Shown here: piece after piece, positions 1 to 7,721 of the stretch
How positions within the stretch are numbered: position 1 is the stretch's first letter
Layout of the letters: each line of letters opens with the position of its first letter
Assembly: GCA_025934255.1 (NCBI GenBank)
Contig: JAICYJ010000018.1
Span: forward strand, 1 to 50,768
DNA: 50,768 nucleotides
Source of the DNA: Thermoleophilia bacterium
GTDB lineage: Bacteria; Actinomycetota; Thermoleophilia; Gaiellales; JAICJC01
Reading direction: 5' to 3'
Made by a program: the position numbers and the translations under genes
Notes under the pieces: generated by a model
Database searches by the model: none
The model's input: only the letters and a program-made list of their open reading frames with translations
What the model was told of the DNA's origin: nothing

Positions 1-41
1 AAAGCCTCGAAACGACCCGTCACGAGCCCGTGCCGGACCGC

Positions 42-377
42 TCACGCCGGGCGAGTGGGGCTCAGAGCCCTGTGAGGGCGGTCGGGCCGTTGCACGGCTG
101 CATGACCGCCATGACACTCTCGAGGTTGGTGCTCGGTCGCCGTCTTGTGGGTGAAGGTCGCGTGCACCGACCTGATCTTCGAGTCCCACATCCACTTGAC
201 CGTCTCGCCCTGGTGCGCCGTTACGTTGGCCGGATTGAATACGAGCATGCCGCCCGGGCCGATGGAGACCGGCACCGTGGCCGCTGCGCTGCGCGCGGCG
301 CTCGCCATCAGCACCGCTCCCACGGCCACGCAGCACGCCCCTGCGATCGCCGCCGCCACCATCCTGCGCGCCCCCAT
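42..377 (-). CDS. exported cupredoxin-like protein, anomalous C-terminus
   Basis: The 111-aa product starts with a clear signal peptide (basic MGARR, then an Ala/Val/Leu-rich stretch to about residue 33). Residues 34-70 look like the first half of a plastocyanin/cupredoxin fold, with FNPANVTAHQGETVKWMWDS followed by a candidate copper-ligand His in SVHA. The expected second half, with the C-x(n)-H-x(n)-M copper loop, is missing. Instead the last 40 residues are Arg/Pro/His-rich and look non-native. Another frame runs beside them to a stop near position 75, so a frameshift is possible. It is likely a periplasmic or cell-surface electron-transfer-type protein or a broken copy of one. The start at 377 gives the complete signal peptide. 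Confidence 0.45.
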   Translation of the reverse strand: MGARRMVAAAIAGACCVAVGAVLMASAARSAAATVPVSIGPGGMLVFNPANVTAHQGETVKWMWDSKIRSVHATFTHKTATEHQPRECHGGHAAVQRPDRPHRALSPTRPA

Positions 378-475
378 CTCTCGGTCCCCGGTCGTTCGGT
401 TCGCCGGCGACCCGCGCCGGCCCTACCGCGGATACGCCGCGGAGCGGCGATCAGATTTGCGACTACCGTCCACAC

Positions 476-1054
476 GTGGCCGAAAAGCAGCACCCGACGC
501 TCTCGTTTCGCAGCAGGCAGGCCTGGCGTGAGTGGCTCGCCGGCCAGCCGGAGGGGAGCGAGGGCATCTGGCTGAAGATCGCGCGCAAAGGCAGCGGCAT
601 CGAGTCCGTGACCCACGCGGAGGCGCTGGAGGAGGCGATCTGCTTCGGCTGGATCGACGGCCGCAAGCAGTCCTTCGACGACGAGCACTGGGTGCAGCGG
701 TTCGCTCCCCGCGCCCGTCGCAGCAGGTGGTCGCAGGTCAACCGCGCCAAGGCCGAGCTCCTGATCGAGCGCGGCGAGATGCAGCCGTCCGGCCTGCGCG
801 AGGTCGAGCGTGCCCGCGCGGACGGTCGCTGGGACGCCGCCTACGAGCCGCAGAGCGCCGCCCGGGTGCCCGACGACCTCGCCCGTGAGCTCGACCGCGA
901 TCCCGCCGCCCGCTCCTTCTTCGAGTCGCTCGACAGCCGCAACCGCTACGCCATCCTCTACCGCATCCAGGACGCCAAGCGCCCCGCGACCCGCGCCCGG
1001 CGGATCGAGACGTTCGTCGCCATGCTCGCCCGCGGCGAGCGCATCCACAACTGA
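476..1054 (+). CDS. YdeI/OmpD-associated family protein
   Basis: A 192-aa protein of the YdeI (bacteriocin-protection / OmpD-associated) family. Family landmarks are visible in order: an N-terminal RQAWREWLAGQ segment, WLKIARKGSG, then EALEEAICFGWIDGRKQ at about residues 50-66. These are followed by WVQRFAPRARRSRWS, and AELLIERGEM with the ADGRWDAAY motif in the middle. The C-terminal helical part (SFFESLDSRNRYAILYRIQDAK, then an RRIETFVAML helix) also fits. Family members are cytoplasmic and their biochemical role is not settled. The start is GTG at 476, immediately before the first conserved residues. It stands alone, between the divergent cupredoxin-like gene and the convergent MFS gene, which ends 4 bases away. 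Confidence 0.85.
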   Translation: MAEKQHPTLSFRSRQAWREWLAGQPEGSEGIWLKIARKGSGIESVTHAEALEEAICFGWIDGRKQSFDDEHWVQRFAPRARRSRWSQVNRAKAELLIERGEMQPSGLREVERARADGRWDAAYEPQSAARVPDDLARELDRDPAARSFFESLDSRNRYAILYRIQDAKRPATRARRIETFVAMLARGERIHN

Positions 1055-1057
1055 CGC

Positions 1058-2290
1058 TCAGGCCTCAGACGACGCCGTGGGCAGCTGCTCGCGCCACAGG
1101 ATCCAGGCCACCGGCGATACGACCACGACCGCCGCGCCCACGGCCAGCGCGCCGACGCCGGACGTCTCCAGCCCGTAGCCGCCGACCAGCGCCATCGATG
1201 CGCCCAGCAGCGACGCGATCAGGTCGTTGAAGCCGAGCAGCTTGCCTCGCTCGAGCGCGCTGCTCAGATCCGCCAGCTGCGCCGTCGCTGCGACGAACGA
1301 GATATTCCAGCCGATGCCGAGCCCGAACAGCAGCACCGCCGTCGCCGGCACGCCCTGCACCCACTGCAGCGACAGCACCGATGCGCCCATCATCAGCAGC
1401 CCGATGGCCAGCGCGGGCGTCCGCCCGATCCGGTCGATCAGCGTCCCGACCACCATCACCAGCGCATACATGCCCAGCACGTGCGCGCCGATGATCGGGA
1501 ACACCGCGTCCTGCGCATGGTGGTGCACCTGCACGACCACGTACCCCGACAGGTTCATCACCGACACCATCACCGCGAAGCTGGCCAGGCTCGCGGCCAT
1601 CGCCGGCAGCACCCCGGGCCGGCGCAGGATCTCGGCCAGCGGCGCGGCGGCTGCGGGTGGCGGTGCGCCCTGTTCCGCCCCGATCTGGATCGCGATCTCG
1701 CGCGTGTCCGGCCGCACCAGCATCACGATCGCCATCGCCACCAGCGCGATCGCGGAGGCCGCCAGCCACGGCACCGTCAGCACGTCCGGGTCGACCTGCT
1801 TGCCCGCGAACATGGGGCTGAACACGGCCGGACCCAGGATCGCCCCGAACACCGACCCGAACAGGACGTAGGAGATGCCGCGGGCGCGGCGCTCCGGCGT
1901 GTACATGTCACCGGCCGCCGTCCGGATCAGGAGCGACGTGGCCATGCCCACGCCGATCAGCACCAGCCCGGCCAGCAGCGCCGGCACCGAAGACGTCCGC
2001 GTCGCCAGCGCGTTCAGCGCGCACCCGCTCGAGAGCGCCACGAACCCGACCACCAGCACCGGCCGGCGCCCGTGCCTGTCCATCGTGCGCCCGGCGATCA
2101 CCGCCGTCACACCCGACGACGTCAGGAAGATGGCGGGGCCGAGGCCGAGCAGCCCGGCGTGGCCCGTGACCAGCACGAAGGTCAGCGTCGACACGGCCGC
2201 CGCCAGCTGCAGCACCACCGAGTTGACCGCGCTCGTGGTGGACAGGAGCAGCGTGTTTCGGCGGATCACCGGTGCCAGGTCGGTCGTCAT
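1058..2290 (-). CDS. MFS transporter
   Basis: A 410-aa integral membrane protein of the major facilitator superfamily with about 12 hydrophobic segments. The loop between helices 2 and 3 carries the MFS signature (GRTMDRHGRRPVLVVG), and the matching site in the second half is TLIDRIGRTPALAIG. A longer open frame exists upstream. The ATG at 2290 (MTTDLAPVIRRNTLLL) was chosen because the extra residues are hydrophilic and overlap the divergent polymerase gene. It is probably a proton-coupled exporter of small molecules or drugs; the substrate cannot be told. It is transcribed away from the LigD-type polymerase gene across a 46-base gap that must hold both promoters. Confidence 0.85.
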   Translation of the reverse strand: MTTDLAPVIRRNTLLLSTTSAVNSVVLQLAAAVSTLTFVLVTGHAGLLGLGPAIFLTSSGVTAVIAGRTMDRHGRRPVLVVGFVALSSGCALNALATRTSSVPALLAGLVLIGVGMATSLLIRTAAGDMYTPERRARGISYVLFGSVFGAILGPAVFSPMFAGKQVDPDVLTVPWLAASAIALVAMAIVMLVRPDTREIAIQIGAEQGAPPPAAAAPLAEILRRPGVLPAMAASLASFAVMVSVMNLSGYVVVQVHHHAQDAVFPIIGAHVLGMYALVMVVGTLIDRIGRTPALAIGLLMMGASVLSLQWVQGVPATAVLLFGLGIGWNISFVAATAQLADLSSALERGKLLGFNDLIASLLGASMALVGGYGLETSGVGALAVGAAVVVVSPVAWILWREQLPTASSEA

Positions 2291-2336
2291 CTGCACAAAC
2301 CCTCGCACAGGGCGGCGTATCATCGCCAGCGAACGG

Positions 2337-3353
2337 ATGCCCGAAAAAGCCTCAGCAGAGATCACGGCGGCCGGCCGCACGCTCGTCCTTTCGAATCCGG
2401 CGAAGACGTTCTTCCCGGAGCGGGGCGAGACCAAGCTCGATCTCGCCGACTACTACCTGGCGATCGAGGGGCCGCTGATGCGCGCGCTCGGCGGCCGCCC
2501 GGTGCTGATGGAGCGCTACCCGGACGGCGCCGGTGGATCGTCGTTCTTCCAGAAGCGCGTGCCCAAGAACGCGCCCGACTGGCTGCAGACCACCACCGTG
2601 CAGACGCCCAACGGCACACCCTCGCAGGCGCTGGTCGCGGCCGACGTCGCTCACATCGTGTGGGCCGTGAACCTCGGCTGCATCGGCCTGCACGTGTGGC
2701 CCTACCTGGCGGCCGACCCCGACCACACCGATGAGCTGCGGATCGATCTCGACCCCTCGCCCGGCGTCGATCTGGCCATGGTCAAGGAGGCGGCCACCGA
2801 GACGCGGGCCCTGCTCGATGAGCTCGGCATCGAGGGCCATCCCAAGACCACCGGCCGCAACGGCATCCACGTCTACGTGCGGCTGCGGCCCGAGCAGGAC
2901 TCGTTCGTGGTGCGCGAGGCGGCGGTGGCCCTGGCCCGTGAGCTGGAGCGCCGCCGGTCCGACCTGACCACCGCCGCCTGGTGGAAGGAGGAGCGGGGCG
3001 AGCGCGTGTTCGTCGACTTCAACCAGAACGCGCCCCACAAGACCGTGATCGGGGCATGGACGGTGCGGCCGCGGCCCGGCGCCCAGGTCTCGATGCCGTT
3101 CGCATGGGACGAGCTCGACGACATCGATCCCCAGGCGCTGACGTTGGCCACCGTGCCGGCGCGCGTTGCCGAAAAAGGCGACGCCTGGGAGTCGATGCCG
3201 GAGCGGCCGCAGTCGCTGGAGCCGCTGATGGAGATGCACCGCCGCGACATGGCGGCCGGCCTGATGGATGCTCCCTGGCCGCCGGTCTACCCGAAGATGC
3301 CGAACGAGCCGGCGCGCGTCGCCCCCAGCCGCGCCCGCAAGCCGGACAAGTAG
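2337..3353 (+). CDS. ligD: stand-alone LigD-type NHEJ polymerase domain
   Basis: A 338-aa protein corresponding to the polymerase (primase-like) domain of bacterial LigD, which fills and extends ends in non-homologous end joining. The archaeo-eukaryotic primase active site is visible: the D-x-D pair in LRIDLDP (D137, D139), the basic HPKTTGRNGIHVYVRL segment at about 169-183, and a third Asp in VFVDFNQNAPHKT (D227). No ATP-dependent ligase or 3'-phosphoesterase domain is attached, and no Ku gene lies in the window. Separate polymerase-domain proteins are known in actinobacteria. The ATG at 2337 was chosen because conserved sequence starts soon after it; the frame continues upstream only as antisense to the MFS gene. 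Confidence 0.88.
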   Translation: MPEKASAEITAAGRTLVLSNPAKTFFPERGETKLDLADYYLAIEGPLMRALGGRPVLMERYPDGAGGSSFFQKRVPKNAPDWLQTTTVQTPNGTPSQALVAADVAHIVWAVNLGCIGLHVWPYLAADPDHTDELRIDLDPSPGVDLAMVKEAATETRALLDELGIEGHPKTTGRNGIHVYVRLRPEQDSFVVREAAVALARELERRRSDLTTAAWWKEERGERVFVDFNQNAPHKTVIGAWTVRPRPGAQVSMPFAWDELDDIDPQALTLATVPARVAEKGDAWESMPERPQSLEPLMEMHRRDMAAGLMDAPWPPVYPKMPNEPARVAPSRARKPDK

Positions 3354-3357
3354 CTCG

Positions 3358-4527
3358 ATGCCCACGCGCTCGCTGTCAGCCGTCGCGGCCGTCACGGTCG
3401 TCGCGGGGGCGGCGGTCGCGTTGCTCGCGGGCGGCGGCCGGTCGGTCGTGGGCACGTCCGCCGCGACCCCAGGATCGTCGCGACCTCAGACGCCGGCGGC
3501 GCCCAATCCGGCGACCGGCACGATCGCCTTTGCGCGACACACACGAGCGGGGACCTTCGGCGATGCCAGCGGGCCTGTCGTCGAGGTCACACCCGACGGT
3601 GCCGGGGTGGGGAATCTGCCGTTGCAGCGCACCTGCTGCCTGACCCAGTCGACCACCACGAGACGGTTTGCCGTGCTGGTGGCCGGCCCGGGGCCGCTGC
3701 GGCTGGTGTCGACGGGCGGCGGCTTCACGTCCAACATCCCGCTGCCCAACCGGCACACGACGCTGCGCCTGACCCCGGGTGCCTGGTCTCCGAACGGCAA
3801 GGTGCTGGCCATGGCCGGCGTCGACCCCGCGCGCCAGGCCCGGGACGGCGTGTACGCGATGTCTGTTAGCGACGGCGACCTCCACCGCCTGACGATCGCC
3901 CCGCGCGGGCGTCCGCAGCGGCCGCTCGCGTACTCACGCGATGGCCTGTCGTTGCTGCTCTTCCAGCGCGACCGCGACGGCAGGTTCGGGACGCTGTACG
4001 TGACGCGACGCGACGGCCGCGTGGCGAGGGTCAGCGGTGCGGGGGCGGTGACCTGTTGCTACTTCGGATCGCCGGCCAGCTGGTCTCCCGATGGCCATAG
4101 CATCGCGTTCGCGGCCTTCACGAGGCGACGGGGCGTGCCGCCCGGGCTGAGCGCGGTGTTCGTCGCGTCGGCCGGCGGCGGCAACGCGCACCGCATCACG
4201 GACTGGGGCGACTGGACGACCAGCGCCCGATGGTCACCGTCGGGCGACTGGATCGCCTTCGACAAGGTTGCCGCGGGCGCGTTCCACAGCGTGTTCCTGA
4301 TGCATCCCGACGGATCGGACCTGCACACGGTCGACACCGACCCGGCGGCCGCAGGCTCGTGCTGCGCGCAGTGGTCGCCGGACGGGAGGTATCTCGTCTA
4401 CGAGCATGTCGAGGGGGGCTCGGACAAGCACGTCGCCCTGTACGTCGTCAACGTTGACGGCCCCGCCCACCGGCGCCGCATCACCGGCGCGAACGGCAGC
4501 TACATGTCCTTCGGTTGGGTGCCTTAA
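3358..4527 (+). CDS. exported TolB/WD40-like beta-propeller protein
   Basis: A 389-aa protein with an N-terminal signal or anchor segment (SLSAVAAVTVVAGAAVALLAG, residues 4-24), a low-complexity Pro/Ala/Thr linker, then repeated blades of the PD40/TolB type. The repeated pattern is W-S-P-D/N-G followed by a hydrophobic strand: AWSPNGKVLAMAG, SWSPDGHSIAFAA, RWSPSGDWIAFD and QWSPDGRYLVYE. Three Cys-Cys pairs (TCCL, TCCY, SCCA) sit at blade edges, which is unusual and may stabilise an extracellular protein. It starts 4 bases after the polymerase stop, so it may be co-transcribed, but no functional link is known. Role is probably ligand binding or scaffolding outside the cell; no catalytic motif was seen. 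Confidence 0.75.
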   Translation: MPTRSLSAVAAVTVVAGAAVALLAGGGRSVVGTSAATPGSSRPQTPAAPNPATGTIAFARHTRAGTFGDASGPVVEVTPDGAGVGNLPLQRTCCLTQSTTTRRFAVLVAGPGPLRLVSTGGGFTSNIPLPNRHTTLRLTPGAWSPNGKVLAMAGVDPARQARDGVYAMSVSDGDLHRLTIAPRGRPQRPLAYSRDGLSLLLFQRDRDGRFGTLYVTRRDGRVARVSGAGAVTCCYFGSPASWSPDGHSIAFAAFTRRRGVPPGLSAVFVASAGGGNAHRITDWGDWTTSARWSPSGDWIAFDKVAAGAFHSVFLMHPDGSDLHTVDTDPAAAGSCCAQWSPDGRYLVYEHVEGGSDKHVALYVVNVDGPAHRRRITGANGSYMSFGWVP

Positions 4528-4787
4528 CCGCCGCTGATGGCGGCGATCACGTCCACCCGCGAGCCGTCCTCGATCCTGGTGTCGAGCCCGGCTCGCTCAC
4601 GGTCGACGTAGACGTTGATGTGCCGGCGCAGCTGCCGGCCGGGCTCGCACAGCCGGTCGCGCATCCCGGGCCAGCGCTGGTCGAGCCGGTCGATCGCCTC
4701 GTCGACCGTTCCGGCTTCCACCTCGAGCGTGCGCGGCAGGTCCTCGAACAGCGAAGGCAGGGTTGCGGGGAGGTGCAGCTCCGCCAC
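4524..4787 (-). CDS. MoaD/ThiS-family ubiquitin-like sulfur carrier protein
   Basis: An 87-aa beta-grasp protein ending in SGG, the di-glycine tail that MoaD/ThiS-type carriers need for adenylation and thiocarboxylation. Sequence features are the family strand start VAELHLPATLPS, a helix with TVDEAIDRLDQRWPGM, the RRHINVYVDRERAGLDT segment and the DGSRVDVIAAISGG end. The GTG at 4787 lies 2 bases after the stop of the upstream Asp-box propeller gene, so the two are almost certainly translated together. No moaE, moeB or thiF-like partner is present, so the role could be molybdopterin synthesis, another sulfur transfer, or a dedicated function with the propeller. The gene ends overlap the convergent beta-propeller gene by 4 bases. 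Confidence 0.82.
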   Translation of the reverse strand: MAELHLPATLPSLFEDLPRTLEVEAGTVDEAIDRLDQRWPGMRDRLCEPGRQLRRHINVYVDRERAGLDTRIEDGSRVDVIAAISGG

Positions 4788-4789
4788 GG

Positions 4790-5872
4790 CTAGTCGACCA
4801 CCGCCACCTCGACCGATGCGATCGCCGGCAGGTAGCTGGCGATCTCTGACCAGCTTTCGCCCTCGTCGGGGCTGGCGAACACCTGGCCGGTGCTGGTGCC
4901 GAAGTAGAGCCCCGGCACGTCCAGGTCGTCGATCGCCATGCCCTCCCGCAGCACGCCCAGGTAGGCGTCCTGCTTCGGCAGGCCGCTGTCGAGGCGCCGC
5001 CAGCTCGAGCCGGCATCGCTCGTCCGCCACACCGACGCGTGCCCGTCGGGCATGAAGCGGCCGTGGCCGGGATCGAGCGGGATCACGTAGAAGCTGTCGC
5101 GGTCGTGCGGGTGCGTGGCCGCGGCGAACCCGAACTCGGTGGGCAGGCCCTCGGTCACCTCCACCCATGAGTGGCCGCCGTCGTCGCTGCGGTGCATGCC
5201 GACGTGATTCTGCTGGTACATGCGATCCGTGTCGAGCGGCGACATCACCAGCTTGTGCACGCAGAATCCGACGTCCTCGTGCTCGCGCGGCCACGCGGCG
5301 CGCAGGCCGTTGTTACGGGGCGTCCACGTGGCCGCGTCGTCGGTCGTCTCGAAGATACCCATGCCCTGGATCACCACCCAGAAGTGCTCGGGCTCGGTCG
5401 GGTGCGGCATGATCGCGGGCATTCCCAGGTGGCCGGGCGGCTGGTTCTCGGGGATGTTCCAGAGCTCGCGGCCGGGCTGGCCGTCGAGCGTGCTCTTGAG
5501 CGACCAGGTGGCGCCGCCGTCGCGGCTCTCGAACACGCCGGCCGCCTCCGCGCCCGCCAGCACGCGGCCATGCGCGGCCGACAGCCCCGACACCTTCGAG
5601 AGCTTCAGCTCGGCGTCCTCGCCGTAGCCGAGACCTTCACTGGACAGCTGCCAGGTCTCACCCAGGTCGCCGCTTCGCCAGATGCCGGTGCCGTGCCACT
5701 CGCTGGCGGCGGCGGCGTAGATCGTGCCCGACTCGCGGTCGTGGATCGCGTGGTAGACCGGCCAGCCGTCACAGTACGGCCCCCGGATCTGCCAGTCACG
5801 GCGGTCGAGGTCGCTCTCCATCACGAAGCATCCCTTACGCGTACCCACCAGCAGCACGACTCGTCGCGGCAT
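4790..5872 (-). CDS. Asp-box (BNR/sialidase-like) beta-propeller protein paired with MoaD
   Basis: A 360-aa protein built of Asp-box repeats of the S/T-x-D-x-G-x-S/T-W type: RSGDLGETW, SRDGGATW, TTDDAATW, RSDDGGHSW, TSDAGSSW and SPDEGESW. It opens with MPRRVVLLVGTRKGCFV and has no convincing signal peptide, so it is probably cytoplasmic, unlike the secreted Asp-box proteins later in the window. Annotation pipelines often call such proteins exo-alpha-sialidase, but I cannot see the sialidase Arg triad, so glycosidase activity is not supported. The gene is coupled to the MoaD-like gene 2 bases downstream. The start at 5872 was chosen because the conserved LLVGTRKG strand begins there; the longer frame upstream is antisense to the glyoxalase gene. 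Confidence 0.8.
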   Translation of the reverse strand: MPRRVVLLVGTRKGCFVMESDLDRRDWQIRGPYCDGWPVYHAIHDRESGTIYAAAASEWHGTGIWRSGDLGETWQLSSEGLGYGEDAELKLSKVSGLSAAHGRVLAGAEAAGVFESRDGGATWSLKSTLDGQPGRELWNIPENQPPGHLGMPAIMPHPTEPEHFWVVIQGMGIFETTDDAATWTPRNNGLRAAWPREHEDVGFCVHKLVMSPLDTDRMYQQNHVGMHRSDDGGHSWVEVTEGLPTEFGFAAATHPHDRDSFYVIPLDPGHGRFMPDGHASVWRTSDAGSSWRRLDSGLPKQDAYLGVLREGMAIDDLDVPGLYFGTSTGQVFASPDEGESWSEIASYLPAIASVEVAVVD

Positions 5873-6022
5873 CCGCAGTCCCTTCGTCGAGAGGTCGTCG
5901 CCACCAGTCTTGCCCCTTCCGGCGCGGGCCGCAAACGGCCTTTGCGGGCCGCATCGGCAGTACATAGGCGGCGCCCAGCGATGTGCCCGGTTCGCGTTGG
6001 CCGCAGCGTGTACGGTGCCACC

Positions 6023-6391
6023 ATGCAGCGCGTCACCGGCATCGGCGGCTTCTTCTTCCGCGCCAGGGACCCGGCCGGCCTGGCGGCCTGGTACGAGGCC
6101 AACCTCGGCATCCCCAGCATGGACACGAAGTGGTCGTGGACGCAGCAGGCCGGCCCCACCGTGTTCGCGCCGTTCCCGACCGACACCGACTACTTCGGCG
6201 GGCTCGAGCAGCAGACCATGCTGAACTTCCGCGTGGACGACCTCGACGCCATGCTCGAGCAGCTGCGGGCGGCCGGCGCCACCGTCGACGACGAGGTGTC
6301 CGAGGCCGGCTACGGCCGCTTCGGGCATGCCGTTGACCCGGAGGGCAACCGTTTCGAGCTGTGGCAGCCGGCCGACGTGCCGGAACGCTGA
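6023..6391 (+). CDS. glyoxalase/VOC superfamily protein
   Basis: A 122-aa vicinal-oxygen-chelate fold protein. The two beta-alpha-beta-beta-beta units are visible: FFFRARDPAGLAAWYEANLG at the start, and MLNFRVDDLDAMLEQLRAAG then HAVDPEGNRFELWQP at the end. The latter includes the family's D-P-x-G-N-x-x-E-L-W finish with the metal-ligand Glu. Such proteins include glyoxalase I-like enzymes, dioxygenases and resistance proteins; the substrate is unknown. The ATG at 6023 is the first start before the conserved GIGGFFF strand. It lies divergent from the Asp-box propeller gene, with about 150 bases between them for both promoters. Confidence 0.85.
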   Translation: MQRVTGIGGFFFRARDPAGLAAWYEANLGIPSMDTKWSWTQQAGPTVFAPFPTDTDYFGGLEQQTMLNFRVDDLDAMLEQLRAAGATVDDEVSEAGYGRFGHAVDPEGNRFELWQPADVPER

Positions 6392-6458
6392 GCCGCGGCA
6401 CGCGGCGCCGCCGCGCGCCAGAATGTCGGCTCCCACCCCAGGAGCAAGGAGACCCGGC

Positions 6459-7445
6459 ATGATCGATCCCCAGCGACGCTGGTCACGCCACGCGGACGGC
6501 AAGCCCGACTACGCCGGGCTGCTGACGTTCGCCGGCCTGCCCTACACCGAGGATTTGGCCGATCTGGCCGGCGTCGACGCCGCCATCATCGGCGCGCCCA
6601 TGGACGAGCTCGTCACCGACCGCCCCGGCACCCGGTTCGGCCCGCGCGCGATCCGCGCCGCCGGCGCGCCCCACGGCGTCCATCTCGAGGCCGGCATCGA
6701 CGCGTTCGAGGAGCTGCGCGTTGTCGACTACGGCGACGCCGCCTGCGTCCCCGCCGACCCCGAGTCGTCGCACGCCGCCATCACGGCGCTGGTGGCGGAG
6801 GTCGCCTCGGCAGGCGTGATGCCGGTGCTGCTGGGCGGCGACCACTCGATCACGCAGCCCGAGGCGGAGGCGCTGGCCTCGGTGCACGGCCCGATCGGCC
6901 TCGTCCACTTCGACACCCACACCGATACCGGCGCCCTCCAGTGGGAGCGCGTGCTCTCGCACGGCACGCCCATGTACAACGCCGTCGACCGCGGCCACGT
7001 GGATCCTTCCCGCTATGTGCAGATCGGCCTGCGCGGCTACTGGCCCGGCGAGCAGGAGTTCGCCTGGCAGCGCGAGCGCGGGATCACATCGTTCTTCGCC
7101 CACGACGTGCGCGACCGCGGCATCAAGGAGATCGTCGAGCGGGCCGTCGCCATCGTCGGCCCCGGTCCGGTGCTGCTGACCGTCGACGTGGACGTGCTCG
7201 ACCCCGCCTTCGCCCCCGGTACCGGCACCCCTGAGCCGGGCGGGATGACGCCCACCGAGCTGCTGTGGGCCTGCCGGTCGCTTGCCAGCCGGCTCGACCT
7301 GGTCGGCTCGGACGTGGTCGAGGTGCTGCCCACCATGGTCGGCGGAGCCGACATCACGGCGCTGGTGGCCGACCGTGTCATCCGCGAGTCGCTGACCGGC
7401 GTGGCGCTGCGGCGCCGGGCGGCCCGCGAGGAGGGCGCCAGATGA
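6459..7445 (+). CDS. agmatinase/ureohydrolase-family protein
   Basis: A 328-aa ureohydrolase. All six usual binuclear manganese ligands can be placed: H129 in LLGGDHS, D152, H154 and D156 in HFDTHTDTG, and D243 and D245 in TVDVDVLDP. The usual D-A-H is D-T-H here. The closing PGTGTPEPGGM loop is typical of agmatinases and guanidinobutyrase-type enzymes, which release urea from a guanidino compound. The exact substrate cannot be told. The ATG at 6459 has a GGAG/AAGGAG-type site about 10 bases upstream. The last two codons read into the left arm of the hairpin element, so the TGA stop is supplied by that element. Confidence 0.88.
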   Translation: MIDPQRRWSRHADGKPDYAGLLTFAGLPYTEDLADLAGVDAAIIGAPMDELVTDRPGTRFGPRAIRAAGAPHGVHLEAGIDAFEELRVVDYGDAACVPADPESSHAAITALVAEVASAGVMPVLLGGDHSITQPEAEALASVHGPIGLVHFDTHTDTGALQWERVLSHGTPMYNAVDRGHVDPSRYVQIGLRGYWPGEQEFAWQRERGITSFFAHDVRDRGIKEIVERAVAIVGPGPVLLTVDVDVLDPAFAPGTGTPEPGGMTPTELLWACRSLASRLDLVGSDVVEVLPTMVGGADITALVADRVIRESLTGVALRRRAAREEGAR

Positions 7446-7721
7446 TTGATCGGTATCCCCGTGATGTCCAAGGCGCAAGGCATCGCCTTGCGCCGGGCGA
7501 GAACCGAGTCTCGCAAGGACGCGGGGAGCGTCAATACCGGGTCGTATTGGCGCGCCCGAGGACCAGGTGCAAGGCCAACGGCCTTGCACCGATCGGGAGC
7601 GATCTGCGATTACGCAGATCGCGGAGGGAGGCGACGGTTCGCAGCCGTAGCCACCCACGCCGTTGCTGCCCTCAAACCAGTCGCAGCGGCCAGGCTCGCG
7701 AGAGATATCGATCAATCATCT
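7440..7721. repeat. 282-bp multi-hairpin element with 18-bp terminal inverted repeats
   Basis: The two ends pair over 18 bases: agatgattgatcggtatc (7440-7457) with gatatcgatcaatcatct (7704-7721), with one G-T wobble. Inside are seven further stem-loops. They are 7472-7494 (10 bp, 3-base loop), 7497-7514 (6 bp), 7528-7553 (10 bp), 7566-7590 (11 bp, 3-base loop), 7599-7622 (10 bp, ATTA loop), 7630-7652 (7 bp with one mismatch) and 7659-7690 (8 bp). The first and fourth share the core GCAAGGC/GCCTTGC. The whole would fold as one closed multibranch structure. It lies between convergent genes: its left arm contains the agmatinase stop, and its right end touches the mttB-type stop. It could be a non-autonomous mobile element, a structured RNA or an elaborate terminator. 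No second copy was noticed here and no protein frame is convincing. Confidence 0.75.

Noticed and set aside
5171..6022. Upstream extension of the glyoxalase frame
   Set aside because: It is antisense to the Asp-box propeller gene, and homology begins only at ATG 6023.
7446..7715. Protein frames inside the hairpin element
   Set aside because: They merely read through the stems; no conserved domain, and no ribosome site or codon pattern supports them.
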